A DNA stretch of 64,000 bases from an uncultured Gammaproteobacteria bacterium (GCA_913042205.1 CAJWIY010000001.1:54998-118997); one strand, 5' to 3'. Shown: positions 32,836 through 43,128, counted from the stretch's first letter. The notes: a model not told the origin generated them from the letters alone. Numbers and translations: made by a program.

Positions 32836-33817
32836 GGACAACTTTGCCGATTGGTTCACCTGATTCTAGATAGGCATGGGCATCGGCGACGTCCTCGATT
32901 TCGAATTGTTGCTGATCTATCAGTGGTTGAAGGTCACCGTTTTCAGCTAGTTCACTCAATTTCTCGAGTCTTGGCTTGATGCTGTGACGGTTGAGCGGGT
33001 TTGCGACCTGACCGACCAAGAAAACCACGTGAAGTGTGAGCCCTCTTGAGTGCATTGGCGTCAGATCATGCGTTGATCGTGCTGCGATATTGACAATGGT
33101 TCCACCATAGCGAGCTGCCTGGAAGCTGGCGTCTAAGTTGTCACCACCGACGGTATCGAAGACGACGTCATAGCCCCTGCCGTCAGTATACTTTTTGACG
33201 TAATCATCAACCGAGAGGCCTCGGTATAAGATCGTCTCATTTGCCCCAAGTTCTCGCGCAGCGTGCGCTTTTTGCTCATTACTTACCGTGGTATGAACCG
33301 TGGCGCCCAAGTGTTTGGCGATTTGAATACCGACATGACCAACCCCACCCCCGCCCGCGTGCACGAGGACAAGGTCACCGGTTTGGATTTGTGCCCGATC
33401 TGAAAGTGCAAACCAAGCTGTCAATGAAACTAGTGGAAGCGCCGCCGCCTCAACAAACGAGAGATTTTTTGGCTTTTTTGTAATCAGCTGCGCGTCTGTC
33501 AGCATTCTTTCAGCAAGTGCTCCAGAGGGTAGGCCATTAAAACCGCCCGCGCATCCCCAGACCTCGTCGCCAACCTGAAGATGACTAACACCTTGGCCGA
33601 CCTCGCTTACGATCCCGGCCACATCGCCATGCAGCACGGCGGGAAATGGAGGGGTCGCCGGCGGTACCATACCTGACCGGATCTTAATGTCGATTGGATT
33701 AACGCTTGACGCTTTTACATCAATAACGACCTGGCCCTCGCCGGCTTGGGGTTCAGGCATGTCATGCTCAGAAAATACTTCCGGGCCCCCAAAGCCCGAG
33801 ATAGTCATTACTTTCAT
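32825..33817 (-). CDS. zinc-type alcohol dehydrogenase / quinone oxidoreductase family protein
   Basis: MDR fold: VKASSVNPIDIKIRSG, VLVHAGGGGVGHVGIQIAKHLGA. Confidence 0.85.
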   Translation of the reverse strand: MKVMTISGFGGPEVFSEHDMPEPQAGEGQVVIDVKASSVNPIDIKIRSGMVPPATPPFPAVLHGDVAGIVSEVGQGVSHLQVGDEVWGCAGGFNGLPSGALAERMLTDAQLITKKPKNLSFVEAAALPLVSLTAWFALSDRAQIQTGDLVLVHAGGGGVGHVGIQIAKHLGATVHTTVSNEQKAHAARELGANETILYRGLSVDDYVKKYTDGRGYDVVFDTVGGDNLDASFQAARYGGTIVNIAARSTHDLTPMHSRGLTLHVVFLVGQVANPLNRHSIKPRLEKLSELAENGDLQPLIDQQQFEIEDVADAHAYLESGEPIGKVVLTR

Positions 33818-33863
33818 TGGTTTTTCATCCAGTTTTGTTTTTATGAGGTGTTAAGCTTCGACT

Positions 33864-34349
33864 ATGGCAATCGAATCAATTGAGATCAATCTCCAAACGC
33901 AAAATTGTCGAGTTTTCATGGCCGATGGTTTTCACGATTACCCCTGCTCGACCGCTCTTAATGGGCCAGGAGAGAGAGAGGGCTCTGGTTGTACACCTCG
34001 AGGTGGGCATCGGATTCGTGCGATAATCGGGCGCGGGGAGCTTGAGAATACGATTTTTGTTGGTCGACGATCGACTGGGAAGGTGTGGACTCGTGAGTTA
34101 CATGACAAATATCCAGATCGCGATTGGATTCTTGGACGCATATTATGGCTTTGTGGTAACGAGAGTGGGTTTAATCGTGGTGGGCAGGTAGATAGCCAGC
34201 GGCGATATATCTACTTGCATGGTTCGCCGCCGGTTGAGCCAATGGGTGTGCCCATGTCCCATGGGTGTATTAGGTTGCGCCCCGCTGATGTTTGTGAACT
34301 GGCTGATCAGATGAAGCCAGGTACTTTAGTTTCGATCTTGGAATCCTGA
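33864..34349 (+). CDS. L,D-transpeptidase (YkuD domain)
   Basis: YIYLHGSPPVEPMGVPMSHGCIRLRPADV catalytic SHGCIRL motif. Confidence 0.88.
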   Translation: MAIESIEINLQTQNCRVFMADGFHDYPCSTALNGPGEREGSGCTPRGGHRIRAIIGRGELENTIFVGRRSTGKVWTRELHDKYPDRDWILGRILWLCGNESGFNRGGQVDSQRRYIYLHGSPPVEPMGVPMSHGCIRLRPADVCELADQMKPGTLVSILES

Positions 34350-34350
34350 C

Positions 34351-35484
34351 ATGCTTGAGCTTTTCATTGAATCGGTTCTGTCGCTCCTTAAGGGTCCACT
34401 GACTGAAATTGGAATATCTCCTATCGCAGTACTTCGCGGCGTCGAACTGTTTGTGATCGTTTTGATAACCGTTTTTGGTGCTTATTTCATGCGTCGATTT
34501 GTTCGTAGCTTGAAACTGCGGGCTGAGAAAACTGCATCGAAGTGGGACGATACTTTTTTTGCTGCACTCCAAGGCCCCGCACGGACGCTGGTTTGGGTTG
34601 TGGGTCTTACCTTTGCGTTCGAGCGCGCATCAATCGGATTGGATATTGAGGCCATCTTCGGTCCACTTCGTTCGGCATTGGTAATTGCGACCCTGACTTG
34701 GGGACTGATTCGTTTTATCGACCGTGTACAGCGACAGATGATTCGTGATCCTCAGACCGATGATTTAGATCTGACGACTGTAGAAGCTATTGGGCGACTG
34801 ATCCGAATCACCGTACTGATAACAGGTGGCCTGATTATTCTTCAGACACTAGGATTTTCCGTATCCGGAGTATTAGCTTTTGGTGGTTTGGGTGGTATCG
34901 CTGTTGGCTTTGCCGCAAAAGATTTGTTATCCAATTTTTTTGGTGGTCTGATGATTTTTCTTGACCGTCCCTTCGGTGTGGGCGATTGGATCCGTTCACC
35001 GGATCGTGATATCGAGGGGACTGTTGAATCACTGGGTTGGAGACTTACAACTATCCGGACGTTTGACAAGCGTCCCCTCTACGTCCCAAACGCAACCTTC
35101 TTATCTATCGCTGTTGAGAATCCATCACGAATGTCGCATCGTCGTATTTATGAGACTATCGGTGTTCGGTATGACGATGCTGAACAGATCCGTCGGATTG
35201 GAGAACAGGTGAAATCAATGCTTGAGCAACACCCCGACATTGACAATTCACAGACCCTGATGGTGAATTTCAATCAGTTCGGGCCGAGTTCTCTTGATTT
35301 CTTCATCTACTGTTTTACCAAGACCACGGTGTGGGCTGAATATCATACGGTTAAAGAGGATGTGCTGCTTAAGGCGTATGACTTGATCACTGGGCTTGGG
35401 GCAGAGGTGGCGTTTCCAACTCAGACGCTACATTTGCAGGTTGAGCCTGAGGTTCTGCCGGCTGAATCGGTTCGGCAGCGATGA
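34351..35484 (+). CDS. MscS family mechanosensitive channel
   Basis: GGLGGIAVGFAAKDLLSNFFGGLMIFLDRPFGVGDWI, LYVPNATFLSIAVENPSRM. Confidence 0.92.
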   Translation: MLELFIESVLSLLKGPLTEIGISPIAVLRGVELFVIVLITVFGAYFMRRFVRSLKLRAEKTASKWDDTFFAALQGPARTLVWVVGLTFAFERASIGLDIEAIFGPLRSALVIATLTWGLIRFIDRVQRQMIRDPQTDDLDLTTVEAIGRLIRITVLITGGLIILQTLGFSVSGVLAFGGLGGIAVGFAAKDLLSNFFGGLMIFLDRPFGVGDWIRSPDRDIEGTVESLGWRLTTIRTFDKRPLYVPNATFLSIAVENPSRMSHRRIYETIGVRYDDAEQIRRIGEQVKSMLEQHPDIDNSQTLMVNFNQFGPSSLDFFIYCFTKTTVWAEYHTVKEDVLLKAYDLITGLGAEVAFPTQTLHLQVEPEVLPAESVRQR

Positions 35485-36046
35485 TGACGCCGAACGCTGG
35501 ATGGTCCAGATAATGAATGTCTTTCGATGACATCTTTCTGAACTCTCGCATTAGATACACTTCGTCAATAGTCTTTCCGTCGGGTGCCTGTCGAATACTG
35601 GCACGTGTCACCCTCAAATCGGTATCCACCTCAATGAATCGGTCAATTGACCACCTCAGATAACCCCGCAGACTGAGACCATCTTCGGTTATGCCAGAGA
35701 TCCGGAACCAGGGGTTTGACTGTTGCTTTTTGGTCAATGGATGAATCCAGCGCTTGTGGAATAGAACTTGCCCGTTGAGTTGTGTACGGATGCGAAGTGC
35801 AGAGTTTCTGAGTATACGACCTGAGTCAGGAAGGGGTGTCAGGTTGTTAAAGCCTGAGTCCAGCGCCACTTGTAAGTCGAAGCTTTGGGGTGCTTCGGGC
35901 TCTGTCACTGGGAAAACCTCGGTTATGGACTGTACCGGCTCCGGGCGCGAAAATATTAACACCTCAAGAGCATAGGGTCTTACTTCGGCATAGGCGAAAG
36001 ATGTCGTGAGTGTTGTGATTAAAAGACTGGGGATCCAGTTTGTCAT
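35387..36046 (-). CDS. CsiV-like exported protein
   Basis: Signal peptide, YALEVLIFSRPEP..., LFHKRWIHPLTKKQQSNPWFRISG, LRGYLRWSIDRFIEVDTDLRV; immediately downstream of mfd. Confidence 0.65.
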   Translation of the reverse strand: MTNWIPSLLITTLTTSFAYAEVRPYALEVLIFSRPEPVQSITEVFPVTEPEAPQSFDLQVALDSGFNNLTPLPDSGRILRNSALRIRTQLNGQVLFHKRWIHPLTKKQQSNPWFRISGITEDGLSLRGYLRWSIDRFIEVDTDLRVTRASIRQAPDGKTIDEVYLMREFRKMSSKDIHYLDHPAFGVIIAAEPIQPAEPQAQPANVASELETPPLPQAQ

Positions 36047-39000
36047 TTGGTCGGGGGCCTTTTTAACGCATCGAGAATTTCGTAAATAAAACCAAATCGT
36101 GCTTCCGTACCGACTGTTTCTCGAATAATTTTCAATGCGGTAGCACCATCAAGTTTGTATTCATCCGGCTGGGACTGTACCAGACTGATGAGAATCATTG
36201 GATCGACTTTCGTCTTTTCACGAAATTCGATTCTGCCAGACTTCGGACCTAGGGTGATTTGTTGAATACCGAGAGACTCGGCAACCAGACGGATTTTGGC
36301 CTGTTCGAACAGGTTTTTTACCTGTGTTGGAAGCAAGCCGAACCGATCGATCATTTCTATTTCGATTTCAGAGAGCAGCTCATCCGACGTCGCCGAACTG
36401 ATCCGTTTGTAGAGCTGAAGCCGCAACGGCACGTCATTGAGATAGTCATTCGGAATCAAAGCAGGGATCTTTAGATCTACCTCGGCGTGCGCTGATTCTG
36501 TCTGGTCAAAATCGGGTATGCGCCCCTCCCGAATCGCCGTTACGGCCTCGTCAAGCATTTCCATGTAAAGAGAAAAGCCGATAGTTTGCATATTACCTGA
36601 CTGTTCCTCGCCCAAAAGCTCCCCCGCGCCTCGAATCTCGAGGTCATGGGTCGCCAACTGGAATCCAGCACCCAAGTCACTGGCGGCTTCGATCGCCTCC
36701 AAACGCTTCATGGCGTCAGCAGTCATAGACCGCGGATCTGGTGTCAGGAGGTAGGCATATGCCTGATGATGTGACCGACCAACTCGTCCCCTCAATTGAT
36801 GTAGTTGAGCCAAACCGAACTGATCAGCCCGCTCGATTAAGATGGTGTTTGCAGACGGGATATCGATGCCTGTTTCGATAATGGTCGAGCACACCAGGAC
36901 GTTGTACTTTTTATGATAAAAATCCGTCATCACATCTTCAAGATCACGCTCTCGCATTTGGCCATGGGCCACAACAACTCGGGCCTCGGGCAGGAGCTGT
37001 CGGATATCGTCAGCCGAGCGCTCGATGCTTTTGACCTCATTATGCAGGTAATACACCTGACCGCCCCGGAGCAGTTCGCGAAGGATCGCCTCTTTCACAA
37101 GCGCGCGATCCTTTTGTTTAATAAATGTTTTGATCGATAAGCGACGTGCTGGCGGCGTTGCGATGACTGACAGGTCTCTAATGCCAGCCATCGATAGATT
37201 TAAGGTTCGTGGAATAGGCGTTGCCGTTAGCGTCAGGACATCCACATCGGATCGATATTTCTTTAATCTCTCCTTCTGCGCCACTCCAAAACGGTGCTCC
37301 TCGTCGATGATCAGAAGACCAAGGTTTGGTAGTTTCAGGTTACTCGATAAAAGTTTGTGGGTACCGACGACAATATCCACCCGGCCATTGTTTGCACGCT
37401 CGATTATAGCCTTGGTCTCTTTTGCGGATTTGAATCTGCTCAAGACTTCAATGGATACAGCCCAATCGGCAAAACGGTCTCGGAATGATTCAAAGTGCTG
37501 CTGAGCGAGAAGTGTTGTCGGCACCAAGACACACACTTGCGTTCCACTGCAAACCGAAGCAAATGCTGCCCTCATTGCGACCTCTGTCTTGCCGAATCCG
37601 ACGTCGCCGCACACAAGGCGATCCATGGGTCTGGGTGCTCTAAGATCGGTGATTACTGCTTCGATAGATATCTCTTGATCGGGTGTTAATTCAAATGGAA
37701 AACCGTCAGAAAAACGGTCGTATTGCATCTCATCAATCCGATGTGCATAGCCTTCTTTGACCGCACGTCTGGCGTAGATGTCTAAGAGATCAGCTGCCTT
37801 GTCTCGAACCTCTTCAGCCGCTTTCTGTTTGGCTTTGTTCCAGCGATCGGTTCCAAGTTTGTGGGCTGAAACCGAATCTGGGTCACCACCCGCGTATCGG
37901 CTCAATACCCCGAGATTGGTGACCGGAATGTATAGCTTCGCACCGCCCTGATACTCAACGACTACAAATTCATTTATGTCTTCACCGAGGGTGATAGTCT
38001 CGAGGCCTTTGTAATGTCCGATACCGTGGTCAATATGGACAATTGGGACGCCCTCTGAGATCTCAGAAAGGTCGCGCACAATAAGATCGGTCGCGATCTC
38101 ATGCTGTTTTCGTCGGCGTCTTTGTGGTACACGGCGACCAAACAGTTGACTCTCTGGAATGATGGCAATTTCATCGACGACAAGACCCTGATCAAGCAGG
38201 CCAAGTGTAATCGCACAGTTTTGTGTTTCTGATGAAAGATCACCGACCTGTTGGATTGGTTCTGGTCGAATGCCGTGTCTGGTCAAAAGCTCCAAAAGCG
38301 CCTCATGTCGGCCGGCTGACTCAGCGACGAAGCAAACTGCTTTGCTGCTGTCGATGAATGCTCTGATTTTCGAGGCTGGATCATCTGATTTAGTGTCAAA
38401 AGCTATATCTGGGAGGGGGCGAATCCGAGGATGCTTGGAATCGCCATCCTTGATCTCAACCGAGGCAAAGACCTTCAGGCCAGCGAGTAACTCTTCAGTA
38501 CGAAAGAAAAGTTTTTGTGGCTCAAGAATCGGTCTCATGCGGTCGTGTCGTAGGCTTTCGTAGCGTGTTGACACATCATTCCAAAATTGTTCAAGCGCAC
38601 CGTGAAGTAGTCCCACGCGGATGGTCAGTGTATCCGCCGGCAAATAGTCAAAAAGCGATGCCATTTTGTTGAAGAAGAGCGGGGCATAGTACTCGACTCC
38701 CGGAGGCGCTAGCCCTGACGATACGTCCTGATAGATTGAGCACTCCCTCGGGTTGCCCTCAAAGGTCTCGTGCCAGTTTTGTCTGAAACGGGCGATTCCA
38801 GCCTCTGTTAGGGGAATTTCGCGTGCCGGTAAGAGCGTGACTGAATCGACCTTGGTGATGGTCCGTTGGGTGTCCGGGTCGAAGGCTCGCAGGCTTTCGA
38901 TCTCTTTGTCAAAGAGTTCGACACGTAACGGCTGGATAGATCCCATCGGGAACACGTCAAGAATCGCCCCACGTACCGCAAATTCACCATGCTCTCTGAC

Positions 39001-39564
39001 GGTTTCTACAGCATGATATCCGCTCGCCTCCAGTCGCCGACGTTCACTGTGTATATCGAACTGGTCACCAACTTTGAGAACAAATCGCTGACCATCTAGG
39101 TGTTCTCGCGGCGGTAGTCGGTGTGCCAGTGTTTGCACTGGTAGGATCAGAAGACCACGATGCAGGTCATCCAATTGGCTTAACGCTTTCAGCCTTTCGG
39201 ATGTGATGTCTTCGTGTGGGGAAAAGCTGTCGTAGGGTAAGGTTTCCCAATCCGGTAAGTGTACGATCGGAACCTCCGCAGGACCATCTGCTTCACCCTC
39301 ATCATCGAGGTGATGTTCTTGACCCAAATAAAAATGTAGATCGTTTACTAGCTGCTGGGCATCCTGTGATTTCTCGACCAACACCAAGACCAGTGAATTC
39401 GAGCGGGCGGCAATTTCAGCAATCGCTAGTGGAATCGCACTTTTTGGTAGATTTGAGAGCGTTTTATTTGAACTTTGGGGCTCCGGTAATAGTTCGATCA
39501 GTGGCGGTTCTATTTTCAGCATGTTAGGTCGTGGCTTTGTCTGAGACACGAGTATAGGTGACAA
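36043..39564 (-). CDS. mfd: transcription-repair coupling factor
   Basis: CarD-like HIDHGIGHYKGLETI, RecG-like helicase: RLVCGDVGFGKTEVAMRAAF, DEEHRFGV, LTATPIPRTLNLSMAGIRDLSVI. Start may be MLKIEPP at 39522. Confidence 0.97.
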   Translation of the reverse strand: MSPILVSQTKPRPNMLKIEPPLIELLPEPQSSNKTLSNLPKSAIPLAIAEIAARSNSLVLVLVEKSQDAQQLVNDLHFYLGQEHHLDDEGEADGPAEVPIVHLPDWETLPYDSFSPHEDITSERLKALSQLDDLHRGLLILPVQTLAHRLPPREHLDGQRFVLKVGDQFDIHSERRRLEASGYHAVETVREHGEFAVRGAILDVFPMGSIQPLRVELFDKEIESLRAFDPDTQRTITKVDSVTLLPAREIPLTEAGIARFRQNWHETFEGNPRECSIYQDVSSGLAPPGVEYYAPLFFNKMASLFDYLPADTLTIRVGLLHGALEQFWNDVSTRYESLRHDRMRPILEPQKLFFRTEELLAGLKVFASVEIKDGDSKHPRIRPLPDIAFDTKSDDPASKIRAFIDSSKAVCFVAESAGRHEALLELLTRHGIRPEPIQQVGDLSSETQNCAITLGLLDQGLVVDEIAIIPESQLFGRRVPQRRRRKQHEIATDLIVRDLSEISEGVPIVHIDHGIGHYKGLETITLGEDINEFVVVEYQGGAKLYIPVTNLGVLSRYAGGDPDSVSAHKLGTDRWNKAKQKAAEEVRDKAADLLDIYARRAVKEGYAHRIDEMQYDRFSDGFPFELTPDQEISIEAVITDLRAPRPMDRLVCGDVGFGKTEVAMRAAFASVCSGTQVCVLVPTTLLAQQHFESFRDRFADWAVSIEVLSRFKSAKETKAIIERANNGRVDIVVGTHKLLSSNLKLPNLGLLIIDEEHRFGVAQKERLKKYRSDVDVLTLTATPIPRTLNLSMAGIRDLSVIATPPARRLSIKTFIKQKDRALVKEAILRELLRGGQVYYLHNEVKSIERSADDIRQLLPEARVVVAHGQMRERDLEDVMTDFYHKKYNVLVCSTIIETGIDIPSANTILIERADQFGLAQLHQLRGRVGRSHHQAYAYLLTPDPRSMTADAMKRLEAIEAASDLGAGFQLATHDLEIRGAGELLGEEQSGNMQTIGFSLYMEMLDEAVTAIREGRIPDFDQTESAHAEVDLKIPALIPNDYLNDVPLRLQLYKRISSATSDELLSEIEIEMIDRFGLLPTQVKNLFEQAKIRLVAESLGIQQITLGPKSGRIEFREKTKVDPMILISLVQSQPDEYKLDGATALKIIRETVGTEARFGFIYEILDALKRPPTK

Positions 39565-39592
39565 TCACCGATTTCGCTTCAGGGAACTTTTA

Positions 39593-40648
39593 ATGACCGT
39601 GTTTGTAGCTGATGAGGGACTGCTTGGACTGAGAGAGTTGGTCCCGAGTAATTTAGAACTCCGTTGGTATTCCGGTCGTGATATTTCAAGGTCACTATTA
39701 GAAGGAGCAGATGCTCTTCTTGTTCGGTCAACCGCAAGGTTTTCGGCTGATCATTTACCTGATTCAATTCGCTTCATTGGAACAGCAACAATCGGAACCG
39801 ACCATCTGCCCCTGACTTCCCTTGCAGCACGAAATATAACAGTCGCATCTGCGCCAGGCTGCAATGCCTTTGCCGTTACCGACTATGTGCTTTCCCATAT
39901 CATTACTTGGGCAAAATCAAGAGGCCGCAGGATCGACGAAATGACACTGGGTGTGATTGGTGTCGGCGCCGTGGGTACTTTGTTGAATCAGCGGGCGCAT
40001 GAGCTAGGGATCCGAGTATTACTCTCAGATCAACCTCGATTTGATTCGGGCAGCCTGCCAGATCACATTCCTTTGAAAGATCTCGCTCGTCAATCTGACT
40101 TGATCTCATTGCATGTCCCGCGGGTAACGGAGGGGGTTTATACCACTGAGCGGCTGCTAGACGCTGACGTGCTCTCGGGTTTGAAGCGACAAGCACTGTT
40201 GATCAATGCCTCAAGGGGTCAGGTATTACACGAACATGATCTGCTGGAGCATACCCACTTTGATTTGGTGTTGGATGTATTTCCTAATGAGCCTGTGATT
40301 GGTGACGCTCTGATTAGCCGATGCTGGCGAATAAGTCCTCATATTGCAGGCTATTCTGCCGAAGGAAAGTATCGAGGAACAAAAAAAGTACTGGAGCAGG
40401 CAGCAGCCATGTTCGGGTTTGGACTTAAAGAGATTGATGACGAGGCATTCCTAGAGTTGGCCGCTGGTTCACGGCCGGTATGCGATACGCGTATCGAGGC
40501 TATTTTAAGGGCATGCCCTATGACTGAAACAGATAGAGCACTCCGAGAGTCAGTGTTTCGTGCGTTTGAGATGGAAAAGCCCGAGCTATTCGATGAAACC
40601 CGGAAATCTTATTCTTTACGAAGAGAGTCAGAGATCTACCCTCTTTGA
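39593..40648 (+). CDS. pdxB: erythronate-4-phosphate dehydrogenase
   Basis: VFVADEGLLGLRELV, FIGTATIGTDHL, APGCNAFAVTDYVLSHI, LGVIGVGAVGTLLNQR, SPHIAGYSAEGKYRGTKK. Confidence 0.93.
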   Translation: MTVFVADEGLLGLRELVPSNLELRWYSGRDISRSLLEGADALLVRSTARFSADHLPDSIRFIGTATIGTDHLPLTSLAARNITVASAPGCNAFAVTDYVLSHIITWAKSRGRRIDEMTLGVIGVGAVGTLLNQRAHELGIRVLLSDQPRFDSGSLPDHIPLKDLARQSDLISLHVPRVTEGVYTTERLLDADVLSGLKRQALLINASRGQVLHEHDLLEHTHFDLVLDVFPNEPVIGDALISRCWRISPHIAGYSAEGKYRGTKKVLEQAAAMFGFGLKEIDDEAFLELAAGSRPVCDTRIEAILRACPMTETDRALRESVFRAFEMEKPELFDETRKSYSLRRESEIYPL

Positions 40649-40892
40649 AAAGAAGTATCTATCAGTAAAAACACACCAGCCCGGCATGTTCTCAGACCCA
40701 GTTCATCTTTGCAGAAATGCAGATTTCCACCCACCTTCGATGTTCCGCGGCGTGGCTTTAGTAATAGAGGTATCGGAATTGTCTTGCCCTCGATATGTGC
40801 ATTTACCCCTCATAATGAGGATCGCGATGGCTACGATTCGATTGAAGTTCAATCGCTCTAACGTAATCAACTCGGAATCACGTAACGCTAAA

Positions 40893-41120
40893 TCACCCCT
40901 GCAGAACATGACAGAGAAACCTTCGGCATCTGGGGGTTTTCGGCTCGGTCTTAGAGACAGTGAAGTCATCGGCTCCGTGGTCTAAAGAGAAATCGTCAGA
41001 CTGTTCGGCCGAGGCAAATTCCTTTAGGGGTGATCGTATCTCCGTATCACCTCTATCATTTTTCTTGCTCTTTTTGGTAGACCATTGCCGTGCGGTTGAG
41101 TTCCCATAGTCAATATGCAT
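40893..41120 (-). CDS. possible small hydrophilic protein (75 aa), unassigned
   Basis: ORF from ATG 41120: MHIDYGNSTARQWSTKKSKKNDRGDTEIRSPLKEFASAEQSDDFSLDHGADDFTVSKTEPKTPRCRRFLCHVLQG, with an AAGGA-like sequence upstream; no recognised family. Confidence 0.3.
   Translation of the reverse strand: MHIDYGNSTARQWSTKKSKKNDRGDTEIRSPLKEFASAEQSDDFSLDHGADDFTVSKTEPKTPRCRRFLCHVLQG
41029..41078 (+). terminator. possible intrinsic terminator
   Basis: Near-perfect inverted repeat AGGGGTGAT...ATCACCTCT followed by a T-rich tract (atcatttttcttgctcttttt). Position is over 380 bp beyond the pdxB stop. Confidence 0.35.
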
Positions 41121-41292
41121 TTCCAAGTCCTTGCCTTGGAAACTATTATTGATTTAATCAGGACTTACCGTTGAGGAGGTTTTAGTTTGGGTCAGATACG
41201 ATTTGTGATTTCATTATGTCGAGGAGGGCGGTAGGCTGAAATTACGTTCGAGCTACCGGTTTGTTACCAATAATGTCTGAGGCACAGGAAAG

Positions 41293-42060
41293 GTGATGGT
41301 TTGTTTCGAATGCTTCGGATTGCGTATTCGGTTTCACTGGTTGTCTGCGGTCATCGCGTTTCTCTTATTTCTTGCGTTCAGTAGTTTGGGCATTTGGCAG
41401 TTTGGTAAGGCTAAAGCCAAAATAGAGGCGTTGGAACAATCAGAGGTTTTGGCCTCTCAAGAGCCGGTTAATTTGAGAGAGCTCTCGTTCGGGGGGCTGG
41501 TCTCTGATCGGATCTCGTTGCAAGGTAAGGGTGTGTTCATTAACGGCCATTACTTGAATGATAAAAATATCTTTCTCATCTATAAACACTATCAGGATAT
41601 GATTGGCTACGAGGTAATCACACCGTTTAGGATCCGGGAGGACAATGGGGTTGTTCTGGTGAGCCGCGGTTGGATAACCGCGCCATCTCCAACCCAGCTC
41701 GTTGAAAAAATTACCCCTGTTATTGGCGAGATCCGTTTAACCGGGCAGATATACGTGCCCGAGTCTGATGTTGAGGTGGGCGCGGAAGAGTTGAGGGATG
41801 TTGAATGGCCACTGATAACAAAGGATATCGGCGCAACAAATTTGAAAGATATATTCGATGGTCCGATTTATCCTTATCTAGTTCGAGCGGGTGAAGACGT
41901 CCCTGGGGTGCTGGTTCGATACTGGCCAGTCATAAACCCAGACCTTGGTATGCATTTTTCCTATGCGATGCAGTGGTTTGGTATGGCTTTGTCTGTCTTG
42001 GCAGTATTTTTTATAGCTTGCTCTGGCCTAAAAGATCGCTTTATCAGGTGGCTCAAGTGA
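41293..42060 (+). CDS. SURF1 family cytochrome oxidase biogenesis protein
   Basis: SSLGIWQFGKAKAK, GVVLVSRGWI, RYWPVINPDLGMHFSYAMQWFGMALSVLAVF. Confidence 0.9.
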   Translation: MMVCFECFGLRIRFHWLSAVIAFLLFLAFSSLGIWQFGKAKAKIEALEQSEVLASQEPVNLRELSFGGLVSDRISLQGKGVFINGHYLNDKNIFLIYKHYQDMIGYEVITPFRIREDNGVVLVSRGWITAPSPTQLVEKITPVIGEIRLTGQIYVPESDVEVGAEELRDVEWPLITKDIGATNLKDIFDGPIYPYLVRAGEDVPGVLVRYWPVINPDLGMHFSYAMQWFGMALSVLAVFFIACSGLKDRFIRWLK

Positions 42061-42108
42061 GACGAGGAACTTGTGGATGAGTCAACACAGTAGGGACAGG
42101 CTTTTAGC

Positions 42109-42315
42109 GTGATTCGGCTTTTGTATCTAATGATATCTATAGTCTCGGGAGCCATTTCATTGGTGTGCTTTGTGGGAACCGTCTCGACCATTCTGGAGGG
42201 GGGTACCATCCAAGCGATCGATGCGTTGGTTGGGGGTATAGTTCTCGGAACAGCGAGCGCTGCCGCCGCGGTTATCAGCTACCAAAGGGCTAGGAACACT
42301 GAAGATAAAGGTTAA
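42109..42315 (+). CDS. small membrane protein, unknown function
   Basis: GTG start; 68 aa, two TM segments, between SURF1 and cox genes in the same orientation. Confidence 0.5.
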   Translation: MIRLLYLMISIVSGAISLVCFVGTVSTILEGGTIQAIDALVGGIVLGTASAAAAVISYQRARNTEDKG

Positions 42316-42517
42316 TACCAAGGTCTAAGCGGCTTGCATCAAAAAAATAAACTCGGTATACAAGAGGAAGAATACAGCACCAAGTCTTGTTGGCAGCGAC
42401 AATGATCGGTTTAGCGGGTCACAAAAGCGACCGTAAATAGCGGGTGTATGAGGGTTGGTCCGCAGTAGAATTTAGTTACTTTCCGTTCGATAAAAATAAA
42501 CTTGGAAGGGGCCCTAA

Positions 42518-43099
42518 ATGAAGTGTCTATACTATTTGACACCAGACCTTGTGAGTACCCACAGGGTATCCGACGACCTCCACGAGGCGGGGGTTGGCGA
42601 TGGGTTCGTCCACATTGTAAGCCACGATGAGGCCGGGCTCGCTCGCAAGCACCTACATTCAAGTAATTATCTAGAGACCTTGGATATTGTTCGCGAGGTT
42701 ATAATTGGGACGCTTCTTGGTTTCTTGGGCGGTATGGTAATCGCTCTGGTGATAAAGCTTATCGATCCCTTTCCGATGCAGCTTCCCTTCTTAGCTTATT
42801 TGGCTATAGTTGTGTTTTACACAATGTTTGGGTGCTGGGTCGGTGGCTTAGATGGTTGGGCTAAACGCAATCGTAAGATCGAACGCTTCATGCCGGACAT
42901 CGAGGCTGGAAAATATTTGGTTTTGGTATACGCTAAGCAGACACAGTTGGAAAATGTTTTCGATATGATGGCCTCGAGGCATCCGGAGGCAAAGCTGGTG
43001 GCAAGTGATAGTCGTTTCATGAACCCGTTTAGTACGTTGGAAGTTATTAAGGGGACACATAAAGCGATCCGGGCGGGGGTAGTCTCTCCGGTAACTTAA
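42518..43099 (+). CDS. DUF1269-like membrane protein, unknown function
   Basis: Central glycine-rich TM hairpin (VIIGTLLGFLGGMVIALVIKL...YTMFGCWVGGLDGWA) flanked by soluble domains; 193 aa. Confidence 0.6.
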   Translation: MKCLYYLTPDLVSTHRVSDDLHEAGVGDGFVHIVSHDEAGLARKHLHSSNYLETLDIVREVIIGTLLGFLGGMVIALVIKLIDPFPMQLPFLAYLAIVVFYTMFGCWVGGLDGWAKRNRKIERFMPDIEAGKYLVLVYAKQTQLENVFDMMASRHPEAKLVASDSRFMNPFSTLEVIKGTHKAIRAGVVSPVT

Positions 43100-43128
43100 A
43101 AATCGAAGCATCGCTCGGCTATCTAATT

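Noticed and set aside
40560-40985. 141-aa plus-strand ORF overlapping the pdxB 3' end
   Set aside because: Starts inside pdxB out of frame, has no domain, and probably reflects chance openness; the interval is reported as an unexplained gap instead.
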